Positions 1 to 4,985 are shown, counted from the first letter of the stretch. The stretch: DNA of 5,546 nt from an uncultured Clostridia bacterium (GCA_910578235.1 CAJTPP010000104.1:1-5546); one strand, 5' to 3'. Program-made: numbers and translations. Notes: generated by a model not told the origin, from the sequence alone.

Positions 1-106
1 TTTCTGCAAGACAATTATGGCAATAGTATTCGCCCTGAAATTCTGCACCTGTTTCTCTGGTTTTGATTTCCGCCCCACATACGGGGCATTTTGTTGTTTC
101 TTTCAT
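1..106 (-). CDS. Small zinc-ribbon protein, N-terminal part (runs off left edge)
   Basis: The first 35 codons of a minus-strand gene are present; the rest lies beyond position 1. The reading begins MKETTKCPVCGAEIK and continues to EYYCHNCLAE. Two CxxC knuckles (CPVC at residues 7-10 and CHNC at 29-32), about 18 residues apart, form a classic four-Cys zinc ribbon. I chose the ATG at 106 because AGGAGG at 120-115 lies 8 nt upstream; an in-frame ATG at 112 is only 2 nt from the site. The gene is divergent from the replication initiator. The function is unknown: such ribbons occur in small nucleic-acid-binding proteins, metal-handling proteins and the ends of larger proteins. It could be cargo of the neighbouring mobile module or a chromosomal flank. 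The ribbon is clear, the family is not. Confidence 0.75.
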   Translation of the reverse strand, partial: MKETTKCPVCGAEIKTRETGAEFQGEYYCHNCLAE

Positions 107-211
107 TTTCATTTCCTCCTGTAATTTTATTGAATATATTTATCCGTGAATATAATATATAATCATTCGGCACAGAAACTCAAATCTTTATGAAATATCA
201 CATTTTAAAAA

Positions 212-240
212 TAAATATTTTTGTAACATATAATTGACAA
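212..240 (-). promoter_or_regulatory. Possible minus-strand promoter for the zinc-ribbon gene
   Basis: On the minus strand, TTGTCA (240-235) is followed 17 bp later by TATTTA (217-212), pointing at the zinc-ribbon gene. It shares the TTGACAA core with the plus-strand -35 box, so the two promoters would exclude each other if both are real. In DNA this AT-rich a -10-like match is cheap, so confidence is low. Confidence 0.25.
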
Positions 241-261
241 TAATTTAATCTGTACTTTAAT
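234..261 (+). promoter_or_regulatory. Sigma-A-type promoter for rep-xis
   Basis: The -35 box TTGACA (234-239) matches consensus exactly, and a -10 box TTTAAT (256-261) follows after 16 bp. Transcription would begin near 268, leaving a leader of about 138 nt before the rep ATG at 406. The -10 box lies inside the second TTAATC repeat, so a protein binding these repeats would compete with RNA polymerase. Confidence 0.5.
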
Positions 262-276
262 CTGCAAAGTTAATCA
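241..276 (+). repeat. Short direct repeats (TTAATC x3), iteron-like
   Basis: The 12-mers at 241-252 and 253-264 share TTTAATCTG, and a third TTAATC lies at 270-275. The hexamer spacing is 12 and 13 bp, close to one helical turn. They overlap the -10 box of the rep promoter. They may be binding sites for Rep (iterons) or for the excisionase-like protein, but AT-rich DNA produces short repeats by chance. Confidence 0.4.
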
Positions 277-405
277 CATATAAGCTATATAAGCAGAGAA
301 AAAAATTAAAAATATAAATTCAAAAATGAATTTGTTATACAATAATCCATTACAAACCAAAATAACACAAAATAAAAATATATAACGATAGGAGATGTAT
401 CAATA

Positions 406-1458
406 ATGCAAATACATACTTTTGAGGTGAGCGCACCTCTCTCAAATGAAAACTTTTATAAAATTCAAAATGAATTAAAATCTAAGCATAACGATATGTG
501 GAAAGCACAGAAGAAAGGAATGAACTATTGGGGATTATCTGATAAAGGTATAATAATCAATATGTATCAAATAAAAAAGAAAGGATTTTATGCTTATAGT
601 ATTACATATAGAATATCTGCCCGACGGGTTATTGAAAATGATAACCGTGTCGGGATTTTTAATACAAAGAATTATCCTGAACTAAAAGATAAAGTCAACA
701 GAATACTGAATAAACAATGCGAATTATTACCTGTACTTGATAAATGTAATTTAAGAAGATTTGACTTGTGTATCAATGCCAAATTGGATAATCAGGAACA
801 GGTAAAGGCATATATCAAAACAGCTTGCAGAGCTAATATTCCTACCACATTGGAACGCTATATGATAGACGATAAACCCTCAAAGGATGATATGACTATA
901 TATAGTGATAATTACATTGCTATATCAATCTACAATAAATATAAACAGATGAAAAAGGAAAATTCAAAAGCCAAGAAACATAATAAACCAATCTATTCAG
1001 ACAAGGATTTAAAGAAAGCAGAGAATATTGTCCGTATGGAAATTCGTTGTATGGAAGGAAAGGTTAAGGCATTAAAAGAAAAATACGATATATATTCCGT
1101 TGATGATTTTATGAATAATGCAGACAAAATAGGGAATGTTTTATTCAATTATTATCTGACAAAAATTTTTAGCAAAGGAACTATTTATACGTTAGATGAA
1201 GCAAGGAAACAAATTAAAATAAGCGGTTACAAATCGGATAAATGTGAATTGTTGAATGAGTTTCTGACTACTGCAACAGAATTAAGAAGTACCTCTAAAG
1301 CTATGAAGATTTATAACAAAAATGAAATAAATAAAATTATATATATGCTTGATAACATAAATGTAAATTATGTGACTGCAACAATGGCAACAGCTAAATT
1401 ATTTCATAAAGCATATATACCTACCCCAATAGAATTATTTAATGATTACGTAGAATAA
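406..1458 (+). CDS. Replication initiator, Rep_trans / phage CRI-like
   Basis: A 350-aa protein that looks like a rolling-circle replication initiator of the Rep_trans / filamentous-phage gpII (Phage_CRI) type, which nicks the origin of a small plasmid, phage or integrative element. Supporting motifs are LRRFDLCIN (116-124), matching the RxDxxxD-like strand of these proteins; AISIYNKYKQMKKE (172-185), matching their IYxK motif; and VRMEIRC (209-215), matching the later RxE strand. There is no HxH pair, so it is not a standard HUH Rep, and the nicking tyrosine cannot be picked with certainty. The length is normal and the frame intact. The ATG at 406 is preceded by AGGAGA at 390-395 with 10-nt spacing. 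Codons are strongly A/T-biased and rich in Lys, Asn and Ile, more than the chromosomal genes to the right, which suggests transfer. The family assignment is by motif recall, not a search. Confidence 0.68.
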   Translation: MQIHTFEVSAPLSNENFYKIQNELKSKHNDMWKAQKKGMNYWGLSDKGIIINMYQIKKKGFYAYSITYRISARRVIENDNRVGIFNTKNYPELKDKVNRILNKQCELLPVLDKCNLRRFDLCINAKLDNQEQVKAYIKTACRANIPTTLERYMIDDKPSKDDMTIYSDNYIAISIYNKYKQMKKENSKAKKHNKPIYSDKDLKKAENIVRMEIRCMEGKVKALKEKYDIYSVDDFMNNADKIGNVLFNYYLTKIFSKGTIYTLDEARKQIKISGYKSDKCELLNEFLTTATELRSTSKAMKIYNKNEINKIIYMLDNINVNYVTATMATAKLFHKAYIPTPIELFNDYVE

Positions 1459-1471
1459 GGAGGTCAATCCA

Positions 1472-1660
1472 ATGGATTATAATGATTATGAGATTCTAAC
1501 ACCTGAAGATGTTATGGATTATCTTTACATAGGCAGAAATGCAGTATATACTTTGCTAAACTCGGGTAAATTAAAAGCATTCAGAGTAGGACGTAATTGG
1601 AAAATTCCCAAAATGGCATTGGATGATTATATCGCTTCTGAAAGTGGTATGAAATTATAG
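1472..1660 (+). CDS. Excisionase-family winged-helix DNA-binding protein
   Basis: A 62-aa protein that is almost entirely one MerR/excisionase-like helix-turn-helix (HTH_17 type). Residues 9-18 (LTPEDVMDYL) form the first helix; GRNAVYTLLNSGKLKAFRVG (21-40) gives the recognition helix and wing; RNWKIPKMALDDYI (41-54) is the typical ending. Xis proteins of this type bind and bend DNA at attachment sites to direct excision, and some act as transcription regulators. AAGGAGG at 1457-1463 overlaps the rep stop codon and lies 8 nt from the ATG, so translation is probably coupled to rep. A terminator follows at once. In typical elements an integrase gene comes next, but here it is absent. The fold is certain; whether it is an excisionase or a regulator of rep is open. 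Confidence 0.82.
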   Translation: MDYNDYEILTPEDVMDYLYIGRNAVYTLLNSGKLKAFRVGRNWKIPKMALDDYIASESGMKL

Positions 1661-1675
1661 TGTCAAAACACAAGA

Positions 1676-1704
1676 AAAATGGTGAGGTACGTCCTCACCA
1701 TTTT
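1676..1704. terminator. Bidirectional hairpin terminator between xis and the secreted-protein gene
   Basis: A perfect 12-bp stem: AAAATGGTGAGG (1676-1687) pairs with CCTCACCATTTT (1693-1704) around a 5-nt loop. T-runs occur on both strands, so it can end both the plus-strand rep-xis transcript and the minus-strand transcript arriving from the right. A second inverted pair outside it, CAAAACA (1664-1670) and TGTTTTG (1708-1714), could extend the stem. Confidence 0.85.
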
Positions 1705-1728
1705 AAATGTTTTGTGATACTATCTATA

Positions 1729-2661
1729 TTATCTTGCACACTTTGCGCATGCTGTTTTTCCGCTTGCCTGTGCTGATGACAGAGTTGTTGCTCTTGCATT
1801 CTTGCCCGCACAGCTTGCACTGTAATGATACCTTTTACCGCTTGGTGTAACATATACTGTCGAACCGCGCGTGCTGCCGCTTGATGATGAGCCACCGGAA
1901 CCGGAACTGTAGTTTGTTTTAGGCGGTGTATATGGCTCAGTGTACCAACCGACACCCTTATATGCTTCCACCTCTGATTGCAGGGTATATCTTGTCCTTC
2001 CATCTGCCGCATACATCAGTACCACAGGCTCGGTGTACCAACCAACGCCTTTATATGCCTCTACCTCTGATTGCAGAGTATATCTTGTCCTTCCATCTGC
2101 TGCATACATCAGTACCACAGGCTCAGTATACCAACCGACATTTTTATATGCCTCTATTTCGGATTGCGGAATACTAATAGTCCTTCCATCCGGCGCATAC
2201 ATTGTTACAGTTAATTCATCATTATTGATTGGGTTGGATGAATCGGATGAAATATTAACAGTAGATGTTGCATCATTCCATGTAACACTTGCATCCAAAG
2301 CTTGTGACACCGCTCTGATTGGAACAAATGTTGTATCATTTACTATAACAGGCACAGCATCTAACGATTCTGATTTCTCATTTCTCACTAATGTTTGAGA
2401 GCCTATTTGTAAAGTAATCTTAATGTCCTGCTTTTGAGCTGTAATTGTTTTTGTATCACAGTTCCAATCCACAGTTGCATTTAAACGCTCAAATATATTA
2501 CGCATAGGTACCATAGTACTGCCATTTTCAATAAATGCAGGACTGTCACATTTAAGTTCTGTACCGTCTACATAAATACTTATGTTTCGTTCTGCATGAA
2601 CAGGAACAAATGCAATCAGCATTGTTAAAATGATTAAAATACTAATACTTCTTTTTTTCAT
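1729..2661 (-). CDS. Secreted protein: CuAO-N-like domain, three 31-aa repeats, C-terminal His/Cys cluster
   Basis: A 310-aa exported protein. Residues 1-23 (MKKRSISILIILTMLIAFVP then VHA) are a signal peptide with likely cleavage after VHA. Residues 26-140 form a copper amine oxidase N-like domain, a name from homology that does not imply catalysis; it shows two halves, TMVPMRNIFERLNATVDW and TFVPIRAVSQALDASVTW. Residues 151-243 are three 31-residue tandem repeats with the core MYAxDGR, then QSEzEAYK (z is I or V), then VGWYTEP; copies two and three are identical. A Ser/Gly linker (about 251-267) leads to the ending VYVTPSGKRYHYSASC with CAKC, in which H279, C284, C305 and C308 could bind zinc, resembling the Ada-type Cys domain of many clostridial exported proteins. 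The ATG at 2661 is chosen over a TTG at 2670 because AGGAG at 2675-2671 is 9 nt from the ATG and touches the TTG. There is no sortase signal or transmembrane anchor. Function unknown; a cell-surface role is inferred. Confidence 0.88.
   Translation of the reverse strand: MKKRSISILIILTMLIAFVPVHAERNISIYVDGTELKCDSPAFIENGSTMVPMRNIFERLNATVDWNCDTKTITAQKQDIKITLQIGSQTLVRNEKSESLDAVPVIVNDTTFVPIRAVSQALDASVTWNDATSTVNISSDSSNPINNDELTVTMYAPDGRTISIPQSEIEAYKNVGWYTEPVVLMYAADGRTRYTLQSEVEAYKGVGWYTEPVVLMYAADGRTRYTLQSEVEAYKGVGWYTEPYTPPKTNYSSGSGGSSSSGSTRGSTVYVTPSGKRYHYSASCAGKNARATTLSSAQASGKTACAKCAR
1934..2212 (-). repeat. Three tandem 93-bp repeats inside the secreted-protein gene
   Basis: Units lie at 1934-2026, 2027-2119 and 2120-2212, in frame, each coding 31 residues. 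The first two listed differ at 8 of 93 positions, all synonymous, so the proteins are identical. The third unit, first in protein order, is diverged but keeps the DGR, EAYK and VGWYTEP positions. The array produces spurious open frames on the plus strand. Copy number may vary between strains. Confidence 0.95.
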
Positions 2662-2670
2662 TTGTATCAA

Positions 2671-2675
2671 CTCCT
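2671..2675 (-). promoter_or_regulatory. Ribosome binding site deciding the start at 2661
   Basis: AGGAG on the minus strand abuts the upstream TTG codon (2670) and lies 9 nt from the ATG at 2661. Only the ATG has usable spacing, and it gives a signal peptide beginning MKKRS. Confidence 0.8.
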
Positions 2676-2697
2676 ATATTTAAGTTTATTTTCTATA

Positions 2698-2726
2698 ATA
2701 ATAACATAGTTTGATAAGATTTTCAA
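2698..2726 (-). promoter_or_regulatory. Promoter of the secreted-protein gene
   Basis: TTGAAA (2726-2721) and TATTAT (2703-2698) are separated by 17 bp, with TG one base before the -10 box (an extended -10). The predicted start near 2691 leaves a leader of about 30 nt. It lies just past the stop codon of the upstream Cys-rich gene, so this gene has its own promoter. No terminator separates the two, so read-through is also possible. Confidence 0.65.
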
Positions 2727-2739
2727 TATCTATTTTATC

Positions 2740-3252
2740 TCAATAAAAATAACCTTCCCTTTTGTAGTCCACCACATCCACAATCGCATGTGGCATATTT
2801 GTTTTACGCCATAATTGAGGATCAAATGCATCCTCTTTGTATTTTGATTCAAATATTTTTGCATTTCCCTCAGAACCGAATAATATTACCTTCTTTTCAA
2901 AGGTAGCCAAACCCTCAACCTCTGTTGGACGTCCTACACCTGTGAATACCTGTAATGTTACACGGAAGAAATACTTCAAGTCAACTGAGTAAAAACCCCT
3001 GTTAAACGGAACAGCCTCAATATCCGAAAATACCCATATAACTTCTGCTTTAGTACTTTTTACACTAATAGCCTTATCCACAATTTCCTGACCGCATGCC
3101 GTAAGATATACACGGATATTCTCCAAACAATCCTTATCACGGCAGCTATCATAAATCTTATCGGTATGTATGCAGACAGCCTCGCGGAAATTTGTGTCAC
3201 ACTGACAGTTATTTCCGCAGCAATCTGCGCTGTTTCTGTTACAATCAGCCAT
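2740..3252 (-). CDS. Cys-rich conserved clostridial protein, possibly C-terminally truncated
   Basis: A 170-aa soluble protein without a signal peptide. All nine cysteines (4, 11, 12, 16, 18, 27, 37, 42, 53) lie in the first 53 residues. The region around CIHTDKIYDSCRDKDCLENI and the stretch VPFNRGFYSVDLKYFF to KKVILFGSEGNAKIF resemble a conserved hypothetical family I recall from spore-forming Clostridia. As I recall, relatives run past the NMPHAIVDVVD motif into a further Cys-containing C-terminal half; here the protein stops nine residues after it (DYKREGYFY). No continuation is seen in other frames downstream, so truncation or a short paralogue are both possible. The ATG at 3252 is chosen because AAAGGA (3267-3262) is 9 nt upstream; an ATG at 3261 abuts that site. 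A sporulation-type promoter element lies upstream. A spore or mother-cell role is inference only. Confidence 0.72.
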   Translation of the reverse strand: MADCNRNSADCCGNNCQCDTNFREAVCIHTDKIYDSCRDKDCLENIRVYLTACGQEIVDKAISVKSTKAEVIWVFSDIEAVPFNRGFYSVDLKYFFRVTLQVFTGVGRPTEVEGLATFEKKVILFGSEGNAKIFESKYKEDAFDPQLWRKTNMPHAIVDVVDYKREGYFY

Positions 3253-3261
3253 TAAAATCAT

Positions 3262-3267
3262 TCCTTT
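3262..3267 (-). promoter_or_regulatory. Ribosome binding site deciding the start at 3252
   Basis: AAAGGA on the minus strand is directly followed by an ATG at 3261, too close to use, and lies 9 nt from the ATG at 3252. This supports MADCNRN as the true N-terminus. Confidence 0.7.
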
Positions 3268-3293
3268 CTATAAATTCGGGTGATCCCTTGTTA

Positions 3294-3321
3294 TAGAATA
3301 TGTAAATATGACAAAAGTGTG
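3294..3321 (-). promoter_or_regulatory. Possible mother-cell sporulation promoter (sigma-K/E-like)
   Basis: On the minus strand CACA (3321-3318) is followed after 15 bp by CATATTCTA (3302-3294). This fits the Bacillus sigma-K pattern mACm-N15/16-CATAnnnTA, and the CATA core is shared with sigma-E. No good sigma-A pair with normal spacing was found in this gap: TTGTCA and TATAAC are only 13 bp apart. The target is the Cys-rich gene. The match is short and may be chance. Confidence 0.4.
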
Positions 3322-3385
3322 CATATGGTTTTAATATCAATATTTATTAAATTTCTATTATAATAACAATATTATTTAAATAAAC

Positions 3386-3409
3386 AAAAAGCCGCTATTG
3401 CGGCTTTTT
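3386..3409 (-). terminator. Rho-independent terminator after the HPr-like gene
   Basis: AAAAAGCCGC (3386-3395) pairs with GCGGCTTTTT (3400-3409) around a 4-nt loop, giving a GC-rich core and a U-run in the minus-strand transcript. It starts about 10 nt past the HPr-like stop codon and isolates that gene from the Cys-rich gene. It is symmetrical enough to work in both directions. Confidence 0.9.
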
Positions 3410-3418
3410 TCTTTTTCA

Positions 3419-3676
3419 TTACAGATTTTCTCTAAAATAGCTTTCCAGAGCTGACGCAGCCTCGGATTCATCCTTACCTTCAACTTTAATTGTGACAAAA
3501 TCACCTTTTTGAACGCCGAGACATGTTACTGTAAACAATCTTTTCAAATTTTCAATTCTTTGATTATATTCAATACTAATGTTTGAGTTATAGCTCTGCG
3601 CCTCCTGTACAAGCTTTCCGGCACCTCTTGCGTGAATTCCCTGCTCACCTGTAATTGTGTAAGAAAATTGTTTCAT
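3419..3676 (-). CDS. HPr-family phosphocarrier protein lacking Ser46
   Basis: An 85-aa cytoplasmic protein of HPr length and fold. In the sugar phosphotransferase system HPr takes phosphate from enzyme I on His15 and passes it to sugar-specific EIIA proteins. H15 is present in GIHARGAG (13-20), although the usual Pro after HAR is Gly. In Gram-positive HPr, Ser46 is phosphorylated by HPr kinase to drive carbon catabolite repression; here the site reads ENLKRLF (42-48) with Arg at 46. The later TCLGVQKGD (51-59) and the helix ending ALESYFRENL are typical. It may therefore be a paralogue outside HPr-kinase control. The ATG at 3676 is used rather than an upstream in-frame one at 3709, because GGAGG (3689-3685) is 8 nt away and the protein then aligns with HPr from residue 1. 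It is monocistronic, with its own promoter and terminator and no enzyme I beside it. Confidence 0.93.
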   Translation of the reverse strand: MKQFSYTITGEQGIHARGAGKLVQEAQSYNSNISIEYNQRIENLKRLFTVTCLGVQKGDFVTIKVEGKDESEAASALESYFRENL

Positions 3677-3684
3677 GGCTAAAA

Positions 3685-3689
3685 CCTCC
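3685..3689 (-). promoter_or_regulatory. Ribosome binding site deciding the HPr-like start
   Basis: GGAGG on the minus strand lies 8 nt from the ATG at 3676, showing that the 11-codon upstream open extension is untranslated leader. Confidence 0.85.
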
Positions 3690-3737
3690 ATTCCAATCGG
3701 AAAATTCATCTCTAAAATTATTACCCGATTATTCGTT

Positions 3738-3765
3738 ATTATACCATTGAGACATGATTTGTCAA
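3738..3765 (-). promoter_or_regulatory. Strong promoter of the HPr-like gene
   Basis: The -35 box TTGACA (3765-3760) and -10 box TATAAT (3743-3738) both match consensus exactly, with a 16-bp spacer and an extended TGG before the -10. The expected start near 3731 leaves a leader of about 55 nt. This suggests high, constitutive expression unless modulated by the inverted repeats upstream (3796-3868). Confidence 0.85.
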
Positions 3766-3795
3766 TAAATTCTTAAATAATACCATTTTTTGGAC

Positions 3796-3868
3796 AAATT
3801 TCAAGCTTGTGTTAACATAATTTTTATGAAATTTTGTACAAGCTTTTTCCATTTTTTATGTTGTTAAC
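3796..3868. repeat. Nested inverted repeats between the WYL gene and the HPr-like promoter
   Basis: Several inverted pairs interlock here. AAGCTTGT (3803-3810) pairs with ACAAGCTT (3838-3845), enclosing CATAA (3816-3820) and TTATG (3824-3828). AAATTTCA (3796-3803) mirrors TGAAATTT (3827-3834). GTTAACATAA (3811-3820) mirrors TTATG plus GTTAAC (3856-3868, 2-nt insertion). They lie between the WYL stop codon and the HPr-like -35 box and could form alternative hairpins in the WYL transcript or act as operator sites. There is no GC-rich stem plus U-run in the WYL direction, so they are a poor terminator for that gene. Confidence 0.5.
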
Positions 3869-3889
3869 TTAATTAATAGTATGAAATTA

Positions 3890-4885
3890 TTATTTCAAAC
3901 GTGAATATTTCCTTAAAATACCATTAATATATTCAGTGTACTTTTCCGCTTCCGAGCGCGGCGAAATAATTTCCACTTCACTTCCAAAAGCTGCAAGCCA
4001 GCCATAAAACTGAGCGCTTATATTAACCCTCACTTTGATGTTAAAAGTATTTTTTTCTTTCATATTAATATGTACCGATTTACCAAAACGGTCAATAACA
4101 ACCCCTATAAGATTGTTGTCAAAACGAAGCTCTATTTCACGCTCCTCTCCTGCGAACATACCAAAGGTTTTGCGGGAAAAAGCAGCTACATCAAAGTTAT
4201 TATAAATCTCTATTCCCTCCCTGCGGTCTTTGGTAATTTCAATTGAAAACATTTTATCCACACGGTAATGACGCATCTCATTACTTAAATCATCATATGC
4301 GATCAAATAATAATTTTCATCCTCCCACATAAGAACCCAAGGACTGGTAACATAATAACTTCCGCTCTTTTTCGCCTCTAATTTTTTATTTGTTGTCCAC
4401 TCACAGTATTTGTAACGAATTTTGGAATTGGATGAAATTGCCGAATGAATTTTATCTACGTTATAATAAATACTTTCATTCATTGTCTTTATTCTATCGG
4501 CAACAACCACCTGGTTTTGCAGCTCTTTTGCCTCATAGCGTCCCGCAAGACTCTCTATTTTCTTTATCAGCTCGCGCGACTTCTTTTCTGTTATAAATTT
4601 TGACGCCTGTACCGCGTCAACAAGCAGCTTTACTTCCGGCAATTCAAATTCCCTTGACGCGATATAATATCCGCCGGGTTCACTTCTGCGGTTTAAAATA
4701 TCCAGTCCGAACAGTTTCAGTTTTTCTATATCATCATACACGCTCTTACGCTCCGCCTCAATCCCTCTTTTTTTCAGTTCTGCAAGAATTTCAGGCATTG
4801 ACATTACATGCTCCTCATCAGTATTATCCATAAGCATCTGCATTACATATAATATTTTTAGTTTTTGATTAGTTGATCTTGACAT
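3890..4885 (-). CDS. WYL-domain transcriptional regulator
   Basis: A 331-aa cytoplasmic regulator of the DeoR-like HTH plus WYL family. Residues 1-80 form a winged helix-turn-helix (ILAELKKRGIEAERKSVYDD at 33-52, wing ending GGYYI). Residues 80-140 are a helical linker. Residues 141-217 are the WYL domain, with SPWVLMWEDENYYLIAYDD (181-199) and RHYRVDKM (205-212). Residues 245-328 are the WCX-type C-terminal domain, with FYGWLAAFGSEVEIISPRSE (293-312). WYL domains bind nucleic-acid ligands or related small molecules, and family members control phage defence, DNA repair and metabolic genes. The length is normal and complete. The ATG at 4885 has GGAGG at 4895-4891 with 5-nt spacing. It is alone, with no defence genes beside it, and divergent from the tRNA operon, so its targets cannot be inferred. 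The adjacent HPr-like gene and the repeats before it are one candidate. Confidence 0.92.
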   Translation of the reverse strand: MSRSTNQKLKILYVMQMLMDNTDEEHVMSMPEILAELKKRGIEAERKSVYDDIEKLKLFGLDILNRRSEPGGYYIASREFELPEVKLLVDAVQASKFITEKKSRELIKKIESLAGRYEAKELQNQVVVADRIKTMNESIYYNVDKIHSAISSNSKIRYKYCEWTTNKKLEAKKSGSYYVTSPWVLMWEDENYYLIAYDDLSNEMRHYRVDKMFSIEITKDRREGIEIYNNFDVAAFSRKTFGMFAGEEREIELRFDNNLIGVVIDRFGKSVHINMKEKNTFNIKVRVNISAQFYGWLAAFGSEVEIISPRSEAEKYTEYINGILRKYSRLK

Positions 4886-4916
4886 TTTGTCCTCCGATAA
4901 TAAAGTGATTTTTTAC

Positions 4917-4945
4917 ATTATACATCAAATATCATTAAAAATAAA
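4917..4945 (-). promoter_or_regulatory. Probable promoter of the WYL regulator
   Basis: The minus strand has a perfect -10 box TATAAT (4922-4917). The hexamer 17 bp upstream (TTTATT) is a weak -35 match. The leader would be about 25 nt. Weak -35 boxes are common in regulated or autoregulated genes, but this is only a by-eye call. Confidence 0.45.
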
Positions 4946-4959
4946 TACCAATATAAACG

Positions 4960-4985
4960 AATTTTTTTAATTTTTTGAAAAAAAA
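4960..4985 (+). promoter_or_regulatory. A/T tracts (UP-element-like) before the tRNA promoter
   Basis: Consecutive T-runs and an A-run end just upstream of the -35 box at 4989. Such phased A/T tracts bind the RNA polymerase alpha C-terminal domain and typically boost stable-RNA promoters. Confidence 0.5.

Larger units (their letters stand above)
107..405. other. AT-rich divergent intergenic region upstream of rep
   Basis: This gap of about 300 bp separates the divergent zinc-ribbon and replication-initiator genes and has no credible ORF. It holds the ribosome binding site of the zinc-ribbon gene (115-120), a promoter toward rep (234-261), three TTAATC repeats (245-275), a TATAAGC pair (279-285 and 288-294), and an inverted repeat AAATTC/GAATTT (316-321 and 328-333). 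Base composition is extremely A/T-biased with long A-rich runs, more so than the right half of the window. Such a region in front of a rep gene could include a replication origin, but no nick site can be identified by eye. Confidence 0.5.
107..1710 (+). mobile_element. Candidate Rep-Xis mobile module (boundaries unknown)
   Basis: A rolling-circle-type initiator and an excisionase-like gene form a two-gene operon with their own promoter and terminator, in more A/T-biased DNA than the rest of the window. This pairing is typical of small integrative plasmids, Tn916-like cores and phage satellites. No integrase, relaxase or flanking attachment repeats are visible, so the coordinates mark only the visible module. 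It may be a decayed element or the right end of one extending left. Confidence 0.38.

Noticed and set aside
1695..2012. A 105-residue minus-strand open frame overlapping the end of the secreted-protein gene
   Set aside because: It is another frame of the same DNA, rich in Gln, His and Arg in no recognisable pattern, and it reads into the terminator stem.
1934..2212. The three regular repeats as a CRISPR array
   Set aside because: The units are contiguous with no unique spacers, are 93 bp long, and are in frame inside a coding gene.
1926..2398. Two plus-strand open frames of 83 and 152 residues over the secreted-protein gene
   Set aside because: They are shadows of the 93-bp repeats, show the same periodic peptide artefact, lack ribosome binding sites, and oppose a gene with a signal peptide and recognisable domains.
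3338..3381. A near-repeat CAATATT...AAAT at 3338-3352 and 3367-3381
   Set aside because: The copies are imperfect and consist almost only of A and T, so chance similarity is the simplest explanation.
4390..4833. Two plus-strand open frames opposite the WYL gene
   Set aside because: They are antisense to a complete, well-matched regulator and have no start signals or recognisable sequence.
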